Source: Phyllobacterium zundukense
Lineage (GTDB): Bacteria > Pseudomonadota > Alphaproteobacteria > Rhizobiales > Rhizobiaceae
Length of the DNA: 64,000 nt
Direction: 5' to 3'
NCBI RefSeq assembly: GCF_025452195.1
Contig: NZ_CP104969.1
Span: forward strand, 204,001 to 268,000
Positions within the stretch are counted from its first letter, which is position 1; each line of letters begins with the position of its first letter. The notes below the pieces were generated by a model. It had not been told where the DNA came from, made no database searches, and saw only the letters and a list, made by a program, of their open reading frames with translations. The position numbers were made by a program, and so were the translations under genes. This document shows, piece after piece, positions 8,257 to 16,813 of the stretch.

Positions 8257-9657
8257 ATGGGACGGCTAGTCGTAATCTCAAATCGCACTGCGAATTTGGG
8301 AAAGAACACTCAAATTGGCGGACTTGCTGTCGGTATCGTGGATGCACTTAAAGCTCAAGGCGGCCTTTGGGCCGGCTGGGACGGAAGTGTCGTAGACGCC
8401 GAAGAAGCCGCAACAATCAAGATCCAGACGCATGGCAATGTCACGAGCCTGACCACCCCACTGACGAGCCAGGAACACGAAAAATACTACCTCGGCTTCG
8501 CCAACAAAGTGCTTTGGCCTGCCTTTCATTATCGCCTTGACCTGATGGACTATCGCATGGAGTTCGTGGATTGCTACTCTGCAACGAATGCGAAGTTCGC
8601 CGAGATGGTCAGTCCGCATCTGCGGGACGACGATGTTATCTGGGTGCATGACTACCATCTGATACCTATGGCTGCGGAGCTCCGCAAACGGGGCCACAAG
8701 AACAGGATCGGATTTTTCCTGCACATCCCGTTCCCCTCTGCCGACATCTTCTCCGCCGTCCCTCGCCACGAATGGCTGCGATACTGCATGCTGCAGTTTG
8801 ATCTCATCGGCTTCCAGACGATCAATGACGTCCATAATTTTCATCGCTATCTCAAAGAGCATTCCGATGCGGCAATCATTTCGCCCGAACTGGTTCGCGT
8901 TAACGATCGCACGATCCATATCGGGCATTTCCCCATCGGCATCGATGTGAAGCAGTTTGCGAAAGTGTCGGCCAGAACCGACGATACGATCGAACTCGAA
9001 CGCATGCGCCGCACCGTTCTGAAGCGCTTCCAGGTCATTTCCGCGGATCGCCTCGATTATTCGAAAGGCCTGCCGCACCGCATGAAAGCCTTTAGAAAAT
9101 TTCTGGAGATTTGTCCTGAATATCAAGGACATGCCGATTACTTGCAGATTGCCTCGCCCTCCAGGGAAGATGTCACCGCCTATTCCGATATCAAGGCCGA
9201 ACTCGAGCAGCTTGCCGGCGCGGTCAATGGCAGGTTCGCGGATTTCAACTGGGCGCCTGTCCAATACATCAATCGTAACATTCCAAGAGAAAAGCTGGCC
9301 CCGCTGTTTCGGGCAAGTCTGATCGGGCTGGTGACGCCATTGCGGGACGGAATGAACCTTGTGGCCAAAGAATATATCGCCGCTCAGGACAACAAGGATC
9401 CAGGCATCCTTATCCTCTCCAAGTTCGCGGGTGCAGCCGAAGAACTGAGCGAGGCGCTCATTGTCAATCCCTACGACATCAGCGAGGTTGCGCACGCTTT
9501 GAAAACCGCTGTCACAATGCCGCTGGAAGAGCGGCAACTGCGCCATCGCAAGCTTCTGAAACGCGTCATCGATCGCGATGCGCAATGGTGGCAGCGGGAA
9601 TATCTTCATGCCCTGCAACATGGCGATCATCACTCCGCCAATGAACGGGTTGCTTGA
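8257..9657 (+). CDS. otsA: Trehalose-6-phosphate synthase
   Basis: Encodes 466 residues, the usual family length, from the ATG at 8257 (MGRLVVISNR); the longer open frame upstream overlaps the otsB promoter. It is a GT20 glycosyltransferase: GGLAVGIVDAL forms the glycine loop, VHDYHLIPMA and FFLHIPFPSADIF are the N-terminal domain motifs, SADRLDYSKGLPHRM holds the UDP-sugar-binding Arg and Lys, and DGMNLVAKEYIA binds the donor. It joins UDP-glucose and glucose-6-phosphate to make trehalose-6-phosphate. The stop lies five bases before the next ATG, so it is co-transcribed with the TreY-like gene. Confidence 0.95.
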   Translation: MGRLVVISNRTANLGKNTQIGGLAVGIVDALKAQGGLWAGWDGSVVDAEEAATIKIQTHGNVTSLTTPLTSQEHEKYYLGFANKVLWPAFHYRLDLMDYRMEFVDCYSATNAKFAEMVSPHLRDDDVIWVHDYHLIPMAAELRKRGHKNRIGFFLHIPFPSADIFSAVPRHEWLRYCMLQFDLIGFQTINDVHNFHRYLKEHSDAAIISPELVRVNDRTIHIGHFPIGIDVKQFAKVSARTDDTIELERMRRTVLKRFQVISADRLDYSKGLPHRMKAFRKFLEICPEYQGHADYLQIASPSREDVTAYSDIKAELEQLAGAVNGRFADFNWAPVQYINRNIPREKLAPLFRASLIGLVTPLRDGMNLVAKEYIAAQDNKDPGILILSKFAGAAEELSEALIVNPYDISEVAHALKTAVTMPLEERQLRHRKLLKRVIDRDAQWWQREYLHALQHGDHHSANERVA

Positions 9658-9662
9658 AGAAT

Positions 9663-12317
9663 ATGACCCTACCCAATTCCGCCTATCGCATTCAGTTGAG
9701 GAACGGACTGTCCTTCAATGATGTAGCGGCAATCGTCCCGTACCTGAACAATCTCGGCATCGATACGCTCACCATTTCTCCAATTTTCAGCTCGATCGAT
9801 GTCGGGCGCGGCAAGAAATCCTATAACCCGACGAAGCTGGACAGGGACGCGGGGGGCGAAGATGGCTTCGTCGCCCTTGATTCTGCACTTCGCAAGTTCG
9901 GTATGGGGCTCATCGTCGATATCAATCCAAACCAGCTGCCAGCTACGCACCACAATCCCTGGTGGTTTGATGTTCTCGAATGGGGATCAAAGAGCCGCTA
10001 CGCCGAGCATTTCGACGTGGACTGGAAAAAACGTCTGGCGCTTCCCGTTCTACAACGTCCGTTGGTCGAAGAAGTCCAGGCCGGGACTCTGCAGCTCAAA
10101 TTCGATCCGAACAAATTTGCCCTCGGCATCTCTTACGGCGAGGTGTTTTATCCACTGCATCCAAAATCCTATGAAACTATCCTTCGCGGCGTCGACAACG
10201 CCCTTTCGAATGATTTTCTGGATGCAGTAAACGAGGCCGACCCGCAACGATCCGACGAATTTCATGTCCGGTTGCGAGAACTCTACGACACCAGTGAACT
10301 CGCGCATCGTCTCGTGCTTGCGTCGCGCCTGAAAGATATCTCTCAGGACATCTCGATGCTCGAAGACGTGCTTTCGACGCAAAAGTGGCGTCTGGTGACA
10401 CGTCAGAAGGCTCGCCGCCGGATGAATTATCGCCACTCTTTCGAATCCATGCATTCTGTCGGTGTTCAGGTCGAAAAGACACAGCCATTCAAGGACTTTC
10501 ACGAGGTTCCGCTCGATCTGCTCGAGATCAGCCAAGTCATCGGTTTTCGTGTCAACCAGATCGACGGTCTGGCCGATCCTGAGACATATTCGCAGGAATT
10601 GCGCCGGCACGCCGGCGAAAAAGCCTATCTGGTCGCCGACAAGATTCTTCTGGACGGCGAACCTTATCCCGCTTCATGGCATGTCGATGGAACTGCAGGC
10701 TACGAGTTCATCTCTGTGACCGCGAACCTTATGGTCGATCATGCAAAGCTGGCTGAACTCGAACAGCTCTACAGCCACAATATTGGCGCGCAAAGTACGC
10801 TCCACTATCGCGTTGCAAAGTCAGCTGTGCTGCACAGCAGATTCGCTGCGGAACTGCAGGCACTGGTCGACCTGCTCATTCTGATAGAGCCGAATACGGC
10901 CGACGAACTTGAGCTGAGGCGCGCGGTAAGCGATCTCGTAGTCGAACTCCCGGTTTTCCGGACCTATTCGAATGAGGCGGGAATCCTCGAATCCTATCGA
11001 TCCATTCTCCAGTCCACCATTTCCGATATTTTGGCACGTCCTGACGCTGCCGATCCCGCTCCGCTGAAGTTCGTGCAGCGCATATTGGAAGCGGCGAATG
11101 ATCCTGACGGGAAAATTGGTGAATTCATCGTGAGATTCCAGCAATTGACCGCCGCTGTCATGGCCCAGGCAATCGAACAATCTTACCAATACGGTCGTGG
11201 GCCGATCGCGCTTGACGAAGTCATATTGCGCTCGAGTGATGCCGGGGATTCGGTGCAGCTCTTCCACGAAAAGATGCTGCGCAAAGCCACGGTGGCACCC
11301 AAGGGAATGTTGGCGACAACGTTCTCCTACACCACAAAATTCGGCGAGGATGCGAGGATGCGGCTTCTCGCTCTGTCCGAAGCGCCGGAAATCTGGTGCG
11401 AGGCGGTGGCGCGCTGGCGCAAGCTCCATGCGCGCAGTGTTGCAACCATCGAGGAAACGCTGGCGCCTGACCCCCAGACCGAATGGCTGATCTATCAAAC
11501 CCTTGGCGCGATCTGGCCTTTGACGCTGCAGATCGACGATGAAAATAGTTTGCAGGCCGTTCATAACGATCTCTGCGCATTCATTCAGAAGGCGATCAGC
11601 GAAATTCAAAGGGATTCCTTCTGGACCGAAATAAACAAGCCCTATGAGCTGGCCGTGATGGACTATATCGGTCAGCTCTTCGCCGACCGCTCGTTCCTGC
11701 TGGACTTCACAAAGACGTTGCGGCCTTTCTGGATAGCCGGGGCGATCAATAGTTTTTCGCAAACTGTCCTGAAGGCAACTGCTCCGGGCGTTCCTGTCAT
11801 CTACAATGGAGCGGAATCCTGGGATTTCGCCGTATCGAACATTCCGGCATCGAATGACATAGATTTCGATGCGCTGACTGCCCGGCTTTCCTATGCAGAT
11901 CAGTGCCCCTTGAACATTCTCCTGGAGGATTGGCATACGGGTGCCGTCAAACAGCGGCTTGTCGCCGCCCATCTTCGGGCTCGAAAACGCAAGCCTGAAT
12001 TGTTCATCGACGGAGAATACATTCCTCTGAAGGTCACCGGCAAGAAGCGAAGAAACGTTATCGCTTTTCTGCGCAAGCATGAATCGGACTATTGTCTGGT
12101 TGCCGTGCCCCGCCAACCCTTCGAAGCAGTGAAACGGTTTCACGAACCCTTCATGCCGATACCTGCCTGGGGCGACACGACAGTTCATATTCCGGCGGAA
12201 ATCAAAGGCAAGGATTTTCAGGACATCATGACGGGCAATCGATTGACCTTGACGGACAAGTGTCTCGTGGCCGATGCGATGCGGGGATTTTCCACGCTGT
12301 CGCTGATGTCGGATTAG
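9663..12317 (+). CDS. TreY-family (maltooligosyltrehalose synthase-like) protein with altered catalytic motifs
   Basis: Encodes 884 residues from the ATG at 9663; an in-frame TTG at 9654 overlaps the otsA stop. Scaffold signatures of TreY remain: NPWWFDVLEWG (98-108), DGLADPETY (301-309), VDGTAGYEF (341-349), RFQQLT (491-496) and TAPGVP in the C-terminal part. The GH13 active-site motifs are changed. Region I reads DINPNQ where TreY has D-VPNH. Region II reads GFRVNQ where RIDH is expected (nucleophile Asp to Asn298, His to Gln299). The general-acid VEKIL is ADKIL (Asp326). Region IV VEDT is IEQS (Gln506). The early HGYDV segment reads KSYNP, and the DPDNRR loop is lost. This compares it with the remembered family consensus, not a computed alignment. 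No treZ is nearby. A non-catalytic or repurposed TreY partner of OtsA is the likeliest reading. Confidence 0.8.
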   Translation: MTLPNSAYRIQLRNGLSFNDVAAIVPYLNNLGIDTLTISPIFSSIDVGRGKKSYNPTKLDRDAGGEDGFVALDSALRKFGMGLIVDINPNQLPATHHNPWWFDVLEWGSKSRYAEHFDVDWKKRLALPVLQRPLVEEVQAGTLQLKFDPNKFALGISYGEVFYPLHPKSYETILRGVDNALSNDFLDAVNEADPQRSDEFHVRLRELYDTSELAHRLVLASRLKDISQDISMLEDVLSTQKWRLVTRQKARRRMNYRHSFESMHSVGVQVEKTQPFKDFHEVPLDLLEISQVIGFRVNQIDGLADPETYSQELRRHAGEKAYLVADKILLDGEPYPASWHVDGTAGYEFISVTANLMVDHAKLAELEQLYSHNIGAQSTLHYRVAKSAVLHSRFAAELQALVDLLILIEPNTADELELRRAVSDLVVELPVFRTYSNEAGILESYRSILQSTISDILARPDAADPAPLKFVQRILEAANDPDGKIGEFIVRFQQLTAAVMAQAIEQSYQYGRGPIALDEVILRSSDAGDSVQLFHEKMLRKATVAPKGMLATTFSYTTKFGEDARMRLLALSEAPEIWCEAVARWRKLHARSVATIEETLAPDPQTEWLIYQTLGAIWPLTLQIDDENSLQAVHNDLCAFIQKAISEIQRDSFWTEINKPYELAVMDYIGQLFADRSFLLDFTKTLRPFWIAGAINSFSQTVLKATAPGVPVIYNGAESWDFAVSNIPASNDIDFDALTARLSYADQCPLNILLEDWHTGAVKQRLVAAHLRARKRKPELFIDGEYIPLKVTGKKRRNVIAFLRKHESDYCLVAVPRQPFEAVKRFHEPFMPIPAWGDTTVHIPAEIKGKDFQDIMTGNRLTLTDKCLVADAMRGFSTLSLMSD

Positions 12318-12320
12318 GAA

Positions 12321-14078
12321 TTACGTCGCATCGAGAGACTGATTGCGTTTCCTGCGTGAAACGTTCATCGCTTTTCTCTCTTTGGCCATATCGCTGACTG
12401 CGGCTCGAAGTGCGGGATGCTTCGACATGAAAACATTGAAATCCCGGCGCTCGAGAACCAGGAACTGACAAAAATCGACTGCAATGACGTCCGCGGTCCT
12501 GCGCCCACCGCTCAGAAGCGCCATTTCACCAAAGAAGGATCCAGCCTTCAGGCGAACCGGGTCGTCCTCCAGTTGAACCTCCACTGCTCCCGATGAAATG
12601 AAATACATGCCATCGCCACGATCGCCGACGCGAATGACGCGTTCGCCCGGCGACGCCACCTTTGGCCGAAACAACAGGAGAAGCTCTTCCTGAGAATTTT
12701 CGTCGACCTGGGCAAACATCGGGAAAGTCTCGATCAGCTGCTGCATTTCCAGCTGATGCTGCCTGTTTCTTTCATCGCTGATCTTCCGGATACGCTCCAG
12801 CTCGCGGCAAAGTGCGTCATGCTTGCGCTTTCCGTATTGTTCAAACTGAGATGGCCACTTTCGATGGACGGCCTTTTGCAGCCAATCGCCGCCGAGCAGG
12901 ACGAGTGGGTTGACTGTGATCGACAGTATGGCACCGGCGAGTATGAGGTCCTGTCCCTCACGTGGCAAAAGGCCGAGCGAAACACCGAGACTAGCCAAAA
13001 TGAAAGAAAACTCGCCGATCTGCGCCAGACCGGCAGCGACCGACAGCCCCATCGCAATCGGATAGCGCAAGAGGACGACGATCAGAAACCCAATCAACGA
13101 TTTACCAAAGATGATCAGCGCCAGCACGGCAGCAACCGCAAGCGGGTCGCGGATGATGACATAGGGGTCGAAAAGCATCCCGACAGAAACGAAAAACAGT
13201 ACGGCGAATGCATTCTGCAAAGGTAGGGAGTCGGCCGCCGCACGATGGCTGAGATGCGACTCGCTCATGACGACGCCTGCGACAAACGCCCCGAGCGCAA
13301 AGGATACCCCGAAAATCTGCGCCGAGCCGAAGGCGATACCGAGGGCAACGGCGAGAACGGAAAGCGTGAACAGTTCGGGTGAGCCGGTGCGGGCAACCAA
13401 TGTGAGAATCCACGGAACGACCTTGGGCCCGAAATATATCGCCATCACCGTAAAAGCGCCGACCTTGAGCAGGGTTATGCCGATGGTCAATGTGATGGCA
13501 AGGCCACCGCCTGTGGTGGCGGCATCTCCGGCTGCTGCGTCCGCATTACCGCCCAGAACCCCTGAAAAGGCTGGCAACAGCACCAAGGCGAGAACCATCG
13601 CCAGATCCTCGACGATGAGCCAGCCGACGGTCACGCGGCCATTTACAGAGTCGACCTGGTTGTGCTCTTCCAGTGCCTTGAGCAGGACCACCGTGCTGGC
13701 GACGGAAAGACTTAGGCCAAAGACGATACCCGCACCAAGACCCCAGCCCCACAACGAACAAAGGCCGATACCGAGCAAGGTAGCAAGCAGGATACGCCCC
13801 AGCGCTCCGGGGACAGCGACACCTCGAACCGCCAAAAGATCGGAGGCGGAAAAATGCAGGCCCACGCCGAACATCAGCAGGATAACGCCCATTTCCGCGA
13901 GCTGCGAGGCAAGCCCGCTATCGGCGACGATGCCTGGTGTATACGGCCCCATCATGATGCCGGCGACGAGATAGCCGACCAGCGGCGGCAAGCGCAGACG
14001 ATCGGCCAGATAGCCGAAGACCGCGGCAAACACAAAGCCGATAGCAACCGTCGCTAAGAGCGAGACCTCTTGATGCAC
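12321..14078 (-). CDS. CPA2 monovalent cation/proton antiporter with C-terminal cyclic-nucleotide-binding domain
   Basis: Encodes 585 residues from a GTG at 14078 preceded by AAAGAGGGA. The first 400 residues are an Na+/H+ exchanger-type membrane domain like E. coli YbaL/KefB (RLPPLVGYLVAGIMMGPYTPG; LLMFGVGLHFS; SLSVASTVVLLKALEE). YbaL-type proteins usually end in an RCK/TrkA-N domain. Here the last ~140 residues instead form a cNMP-binding fold (VIRVGDRGDGMYFISSG, GSFFGEMALLSGGRRTADV), which includes the GEMALL phosphate cassette. It probably exports K+ or Na+ against protons under nucleotide control. It is convergent with the TreY-like gene, with only three bases between the stops. Confidence 0.88.
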   Translation of the reverse strand: MHQEVSLLATVAIGFVFAAVFGYLADRLRLPPLVGYLVAGIMMGPYTPGIVADSGLASQLAEMGVILLMFGVGLHFSASDLLAVRGVAVPGALGRILLATLLGIGLCSLWGWGLGAGIVFGLSLSVASTVVLLKALEEHNQVDSVNGRVTVGWLIVEDLAMVLALVLLPAFSGVLGGNADAAAGDAATTGGGLAITLTIGITLLKVGAFTVMAIYFGPKVVPWILTLVARTGSPELFTLSVLAVALGIAFGSAQIFGVSFALGAFVAGVVMSESHLSHRAAADSLPLQNAFAVLFFVSVGMLFDPYVIIRDPLAVAAVLALIIFGKSLIGFLIVVLLRYPIAMGLSVAAGLAQIGEFSFILASLGVSLGLLPREGQDLILAGAILSITVNPLVLLGGDWLQKAVHRKWPSQFEQYGKRKHDALCRELERIRKISDERNRQHQLEMQQLIETFPMFAQVDENSQEELLLLFRPKVASPGERVIRVGDRGDGMYFISSGAVEVQLEDDPVRLKAGSFFGEMALLSGGRRTADVIAVDFCQFLVLERRDFNVFMSKHPALRAAVSDMAKERKAMNVSRRKRNQSLDAT

Positions 14079-14232
14079 GTCCCTCTTTCCATGATTTTTC
14101 TGCAGGTTTTCACAAAAGGTCGATCTACAGGAAATTGCAATAGATCGTTCGATTATGTTTGAAACCCGGCAGTTACAACTGATCGCACGTAAATTTCAAT
14201 CCTGCGTAGCGAAATTGGTCCCGGATTCGATG

Positions 14233-14263
14233 GTTCGCGTGCCGGAATCGGATGTTCGCGTGC
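14233..14263. repeat. 10-bp direct repeat with 21-bp spacing in a 373-base gap
   Basis: GTTCGCGTGC occurs at 14233-14242 and again at 14254-14263, two helical turns apart. The second copy lies inside TTCGCGTGCGAA, a short palindrome. It lies between the antiporter start (14078) and the GntR gene (14452) and could be a regulator site for either. The rest of this gap holds the nan promoter and operator listed separately. Confidence 0.45.
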
Positions 14264-14370
14264 GAAAATGACACCATTTCATGCAAAAGCTTTACAGAAA
14301 CAAGAACATGCTACGCAAAAATCGATTTGCCCCCAGCTCTCTTGCTATCCCCAGTTGAAAACCGCCTATA

Positions 14371-14387
14371 TATAATACCAGTTGGAT
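14371..14387 (+). promoter_or_regulatory. Putative -10 box and operator of the nan-type operon
   Basis: TATAAT at 14371-14376 overlaps ATACCAGTT at 14375-14383. The same nine bases recur at 15201-15209 in front of nanEK. A repressor bound here would cover the promoter of its own gene. No good -35 at standard spacing was found, so the promoter call is weaker than the operator call. Confidence 0.5.
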
Positions 14388-14451
14388 TTCCAAAAAAATA
14401 ATGCGAGGGTGAAAATCCAGCCTTTGGGAAGACCGCGGGCAAGGAGAAATC

Positions 14452-15201
14452 ATGGACCGCCAGCAGCTGTTTGCGGAGATCCGGTCGCGGATCGACGCGT
14501 TCGAAACGGGAATTCCCCTGCACAAGAAATTGAAGATGGCGCTGCAGGATCTCATCATCAGCAACCGCATAAAACGCGGATCTACTCTTCCAGGCGAGCG
14601 AGCGGTGGCGGAGGCTCTTGTCCTTTCGCGTGTCACCGTAAGAAAGGCCCTCGAACTTCTTATCCAGGATGGCCATTTGCGGCGGCGACATGGCGCGAAG
14701 ACTGAAGTAAGCGTTCCTGTCGAGAAATCGCTTTCGACCCTCGCGAGCTTTTCCGAGGATATGATTGCGCGCGGACTTCAACCCGGATGTATCTGGATTT
14801 CCAAGGAAATCAGCCGCCCATCCCCGGCGGAAGCGATGGCGCTCGCCTTGCCGCCAAATGCCGATATCATTCGCTTGAAACGAATACGGACTGCTGACGG
14901 AGAGCCCGCCGCCTACGAGACTGCAGTCGTTCCGGCAAAGTTTCTGCCATCACCCGAACTCGTTGGCGATTCCCTATACGAGGCACTGGCAAAGCGCAAT
15001 GCGCTGCCACAGCGGGCCATACAACGGCTGCGTTCTCGGCCTGCTTCGGTCCTTGACAGCGAGCTCTTGAAGTGTGCGGTTGGCGCACCGCTGCTCATCA
15101 TTGAACGGCGTTGTTTCCTTGCCGACGATCAGCCCGTGGAATTTACCGAGACAAGATATCGCGGCGATCTCTATGATTTCGTTACGGAGCTAAGCCGCTA
15201 A
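14452..15201 (+). CDS. GntR/HutC-family regulator with UTRA domain
   Basis: Encodes 249 residues from an ATG with AAGGAG nine bases upstream. A winged-helix GntR domain fills roughly residues 22-90 (GSTLPGERAVAEALVLSRVTVRKALE and QDGHLRRRHG). A UTRA ligand domain follows to the end (ETAVVPAKFLPSPEL; EFTETRYRGDLYDF). This subfamily senses sugar phosphates or amino-acid derivatives and usually represses the adjacent uptake and catabolic genes. The position upstream of nanEK and a sugar transporter suggests an amino-sugar phosphate effector such as ManNAc-6-P or GlcNAc-6-P, which is inference. The ATACCAGTT sites on both sides of the gene are likely targets. Confidence 0.9.
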   Translation: MDRQQLFAEIRSRIDAFETGIPLHKKLKMALQDLIISNRIKRGSTLPGERAVAEALVLSRVTVRKALELLIQDGHLRRRHGAKTEVSVPVEKSLSTLASFSEDMIARGLQPGCIWISKEISRPSPAEAMALALPPNADIIRLKRIRTADGEPAAYETAVVPAKFLPSPELVGDSLYEALAKRNALPQRAIQRLRSRPASVLDSELLKCAVGAPLLIIERRCFLADDQPVEFTETRYRGDLYDFVTELSR

Positions 15202-15243
15202 TACCAGTTTTTGACTGGTTGCAATCTGGTATGAACTGGATAT
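15201..15243 (+). promoter_or_regulatory. Operator cluster upstream of nanEK
   Basis: Directly at the end of the GntR gene lie ATACCAG (15201-15207) and its exact complement CTGGTAT (15226-15232), with a tighter inner pair CCAGT/ACTGG (15204-15208 and 15214-15218) and AACTGGATAT at 15234-15243. ATACCAGTT is shared with the site at 14375. The arrangement fits two overlapping binding sites for the GntR regulator. Confidence 0.6.
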
Positions 15244-15271
15244 CGTTCTCGTCATAAGCGAGGATTTTGAA

Positions 15272-16810
15272 GTGAAAATCGGGGATCTCGAACGCAGCCT
15301 TATCGTCTCCTGCCAGCCGGTTCCGGAAGGCCCGATGGATCGTGCCGGCATGGTCACGGCGTTTGCCTTGGCGGCGATTGCCGGAGGTGCAAGCGCACTC
15401 AGGATCGAATCGGTGGAATATGTGCGAGCGGTCCGCCAGGTGACGGACGCGCCTATCATCGGCATCGTCAAAAAAGATCTTGAAACGTCACCCGTCCGCA
15501 TCACGCCCGGTGTGGCTGACGCAGTGGCGCTGATCGACGCCGGCGCACAGATTGTGGCGTTCGACGCAACATCGCGCCCGCGGCTGGATAATGTCGCGGA
15601 TATCATCGCGGCCATTCACGCGAAAGGCGCTTTGGCGATGGCGGACTGTGCATCGGTCGAGGATGGCCGCGCCGCGCTGGCCGCGGGTGCCGATTGTGTC
15701 GGGTCGACGCTGTCCGGATATACCGGCGGTCCGGTTCCCGATGCGCCGGATTTCGAGCTGATCGCCGGACTGCGGAAACTGACCCCTTATGTGATCGCGG
15801 AGGGCCGCATCCGGACGCCCGAGCAGGCAGCGGAAGCACTTCGCCAGGGCGCCTTCAGCATTGTGGTCGGCTCCGCCATCACCCGCACCGAGCATGTCAC
15901 CTCATGGTTCAGGCAGGCAATGGATGCCGGGTTTGCACGCAGAGCCAACCAAGCCGTGCTTGCGATCGATGTCGGCGGTACGAAAACGATGGCGTGCCTG
16001 GTGAAGGAAGGCAAAGTCATCGAGGAGGTGCAATTTGCTACCGACCACAATCTTGGTCCCGACGGCTGGATCGACGCTATCGCCGCGAAGGTCTCGAACT
16101 GGCGCGGCTCCTATGGGCGGGTTGCTGCTGCCGTCACGGGGATTGTCGTCGACGGAAACTGGCAGGCGCTCAATCCGGCAACGCTCAATCTGCCGCAAGG
16201 CTATCCGCTCATCGACAGGTTGCGCGGTACGTTCGGCGTCAATGCTATTGCCGTCAACGATGCGCAATGTGCCGCCTGGGGCGAGCACCGGCTTGGCGCC
16301 GGCGCACAGAAGGACATGGTGTTCCTCACGGTCTCGACCGGCATTGGTGGAGGCATCGTCATCAACGGCAGGCTCTTGCAAGGAACCGCCGGTCATTTCG
16401 GCTTGTTTCAGGGCTACTTTGAATGTTCGCACCGACCGCTTGAAGACAGCATCTCCGGTCACTGGATGAATGCGGAAGCCTGCAAGGCGGGCTATGAGCT
16501 GGACGCCCCGGCCATCTTCGCCGCGGCGAGGTCCGGCGCGCCATGGGCATCGCATATTATCGCAATTTCCGCCCGCCGCCTCGCTATACTCTGCCAGAAC
16601 ATACAGCTGGCGCTCGACCCGAAGTGCATCGTCATTGGCGGCGGGATCGGGCTTGCAGAAGGATATATCGATCAGGTTCGGGGCGCATTTACATTTCCCA
16701 AAATATCGCTGCGTCCAACCCTTGTGAGTGCCGGTCTCGGCCGTCACGCGGGGGTAATCGGCGCGGCGGATCTTGCCATTGCACAATCCAACTCAATTAT
16801 TGGAGGCTAG
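15272..16810 (+). CDS. nanEK: Bifunctional ManNAc-6-phosphate 2-epimerase / ROK-family ManNAc kinase
   Basis: Encodes 512 residues from a GTG with a GAGG upstream; no ATG is available in frame at the conserved N-terminus. Residues 1-225 are a NanE TIM barrel (IIGIVKKDL with the catalytic Lys region at 66-68, AEGRI with Glu177). Residues 229-512 are a ROK sugar kinase beginning with DVGGTK (233-238) and containing VNDAQCAAWGEH, whose Asp is the likely base. Together they would turn ManNAc into ManNAc-6-P and then GlcNAc-6-P in the cytoplasm. The usual ROK zinc motif (C-x-C-G-x-x-G-C) is reduced: the segment reads ECSHRPLED, so the structural zinc is probably missing. No sialate lyase or nagA/nagB gene is adjacent. 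Confidence 0.88.
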   Translation: MKIGDLERSLIVSCQPVPEGPMDRAGMVTAFALAAIAGGASALRIESVEYVRAVRQVTDAPIIGIVKKDLETSPVRITPGVADAVALIDAGAQIVAFDATSRPRLDNVADIIAAIHAKGALAMADCASVEDGRAALAAGADCVGSTLSGYTGGPVPDAPDFELIAGLRKLTPYVIAEGRIRTPEQAAEALRQGAFSIVVGSAITRTEHVTSWFRQAMDAGFARRANQAVLAIDVGGTKTMACLVKEGKVIEEVQFATDHNLGPDGWIDAIAAKVSNWRGSYGRVAAAVTGIVVDGNWQALNPATLNLPQGYPLIDRLRGTFGVNAIAVNDAQCAAWGEHRLGAGAQKDMVFLTVSTGIGGGIVINGRLLQGTAGHFGLFQGYFECSHRPLEDSISGHWMNAEACKAGYELDAPAIFAAARSGAPWASHIIAISARRLAILCQNIQLALDPKCIVIGGGIGLAEGYIDQVRGAFTFPKISLRPTLVSAGLGRHAGVIGAADLAIAQSNSIIGG

Positions 16811-16813
16811 AAC

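Noticed and set aside
8278..9633. 451-codon minus-strand frame opposite otsA
   Set aside because: It is the antisense shadow of a clear GT20 gene; its product has no family motifs and odd composition.
10821..12188. 455-codon minus-strand frame opposite the TreY-like gene
   Set aside because: Considered because the TreY-like gene has lost catalytic residues, but the forward frame keeps family blocks over its full length and the reverse one resembles nothing.
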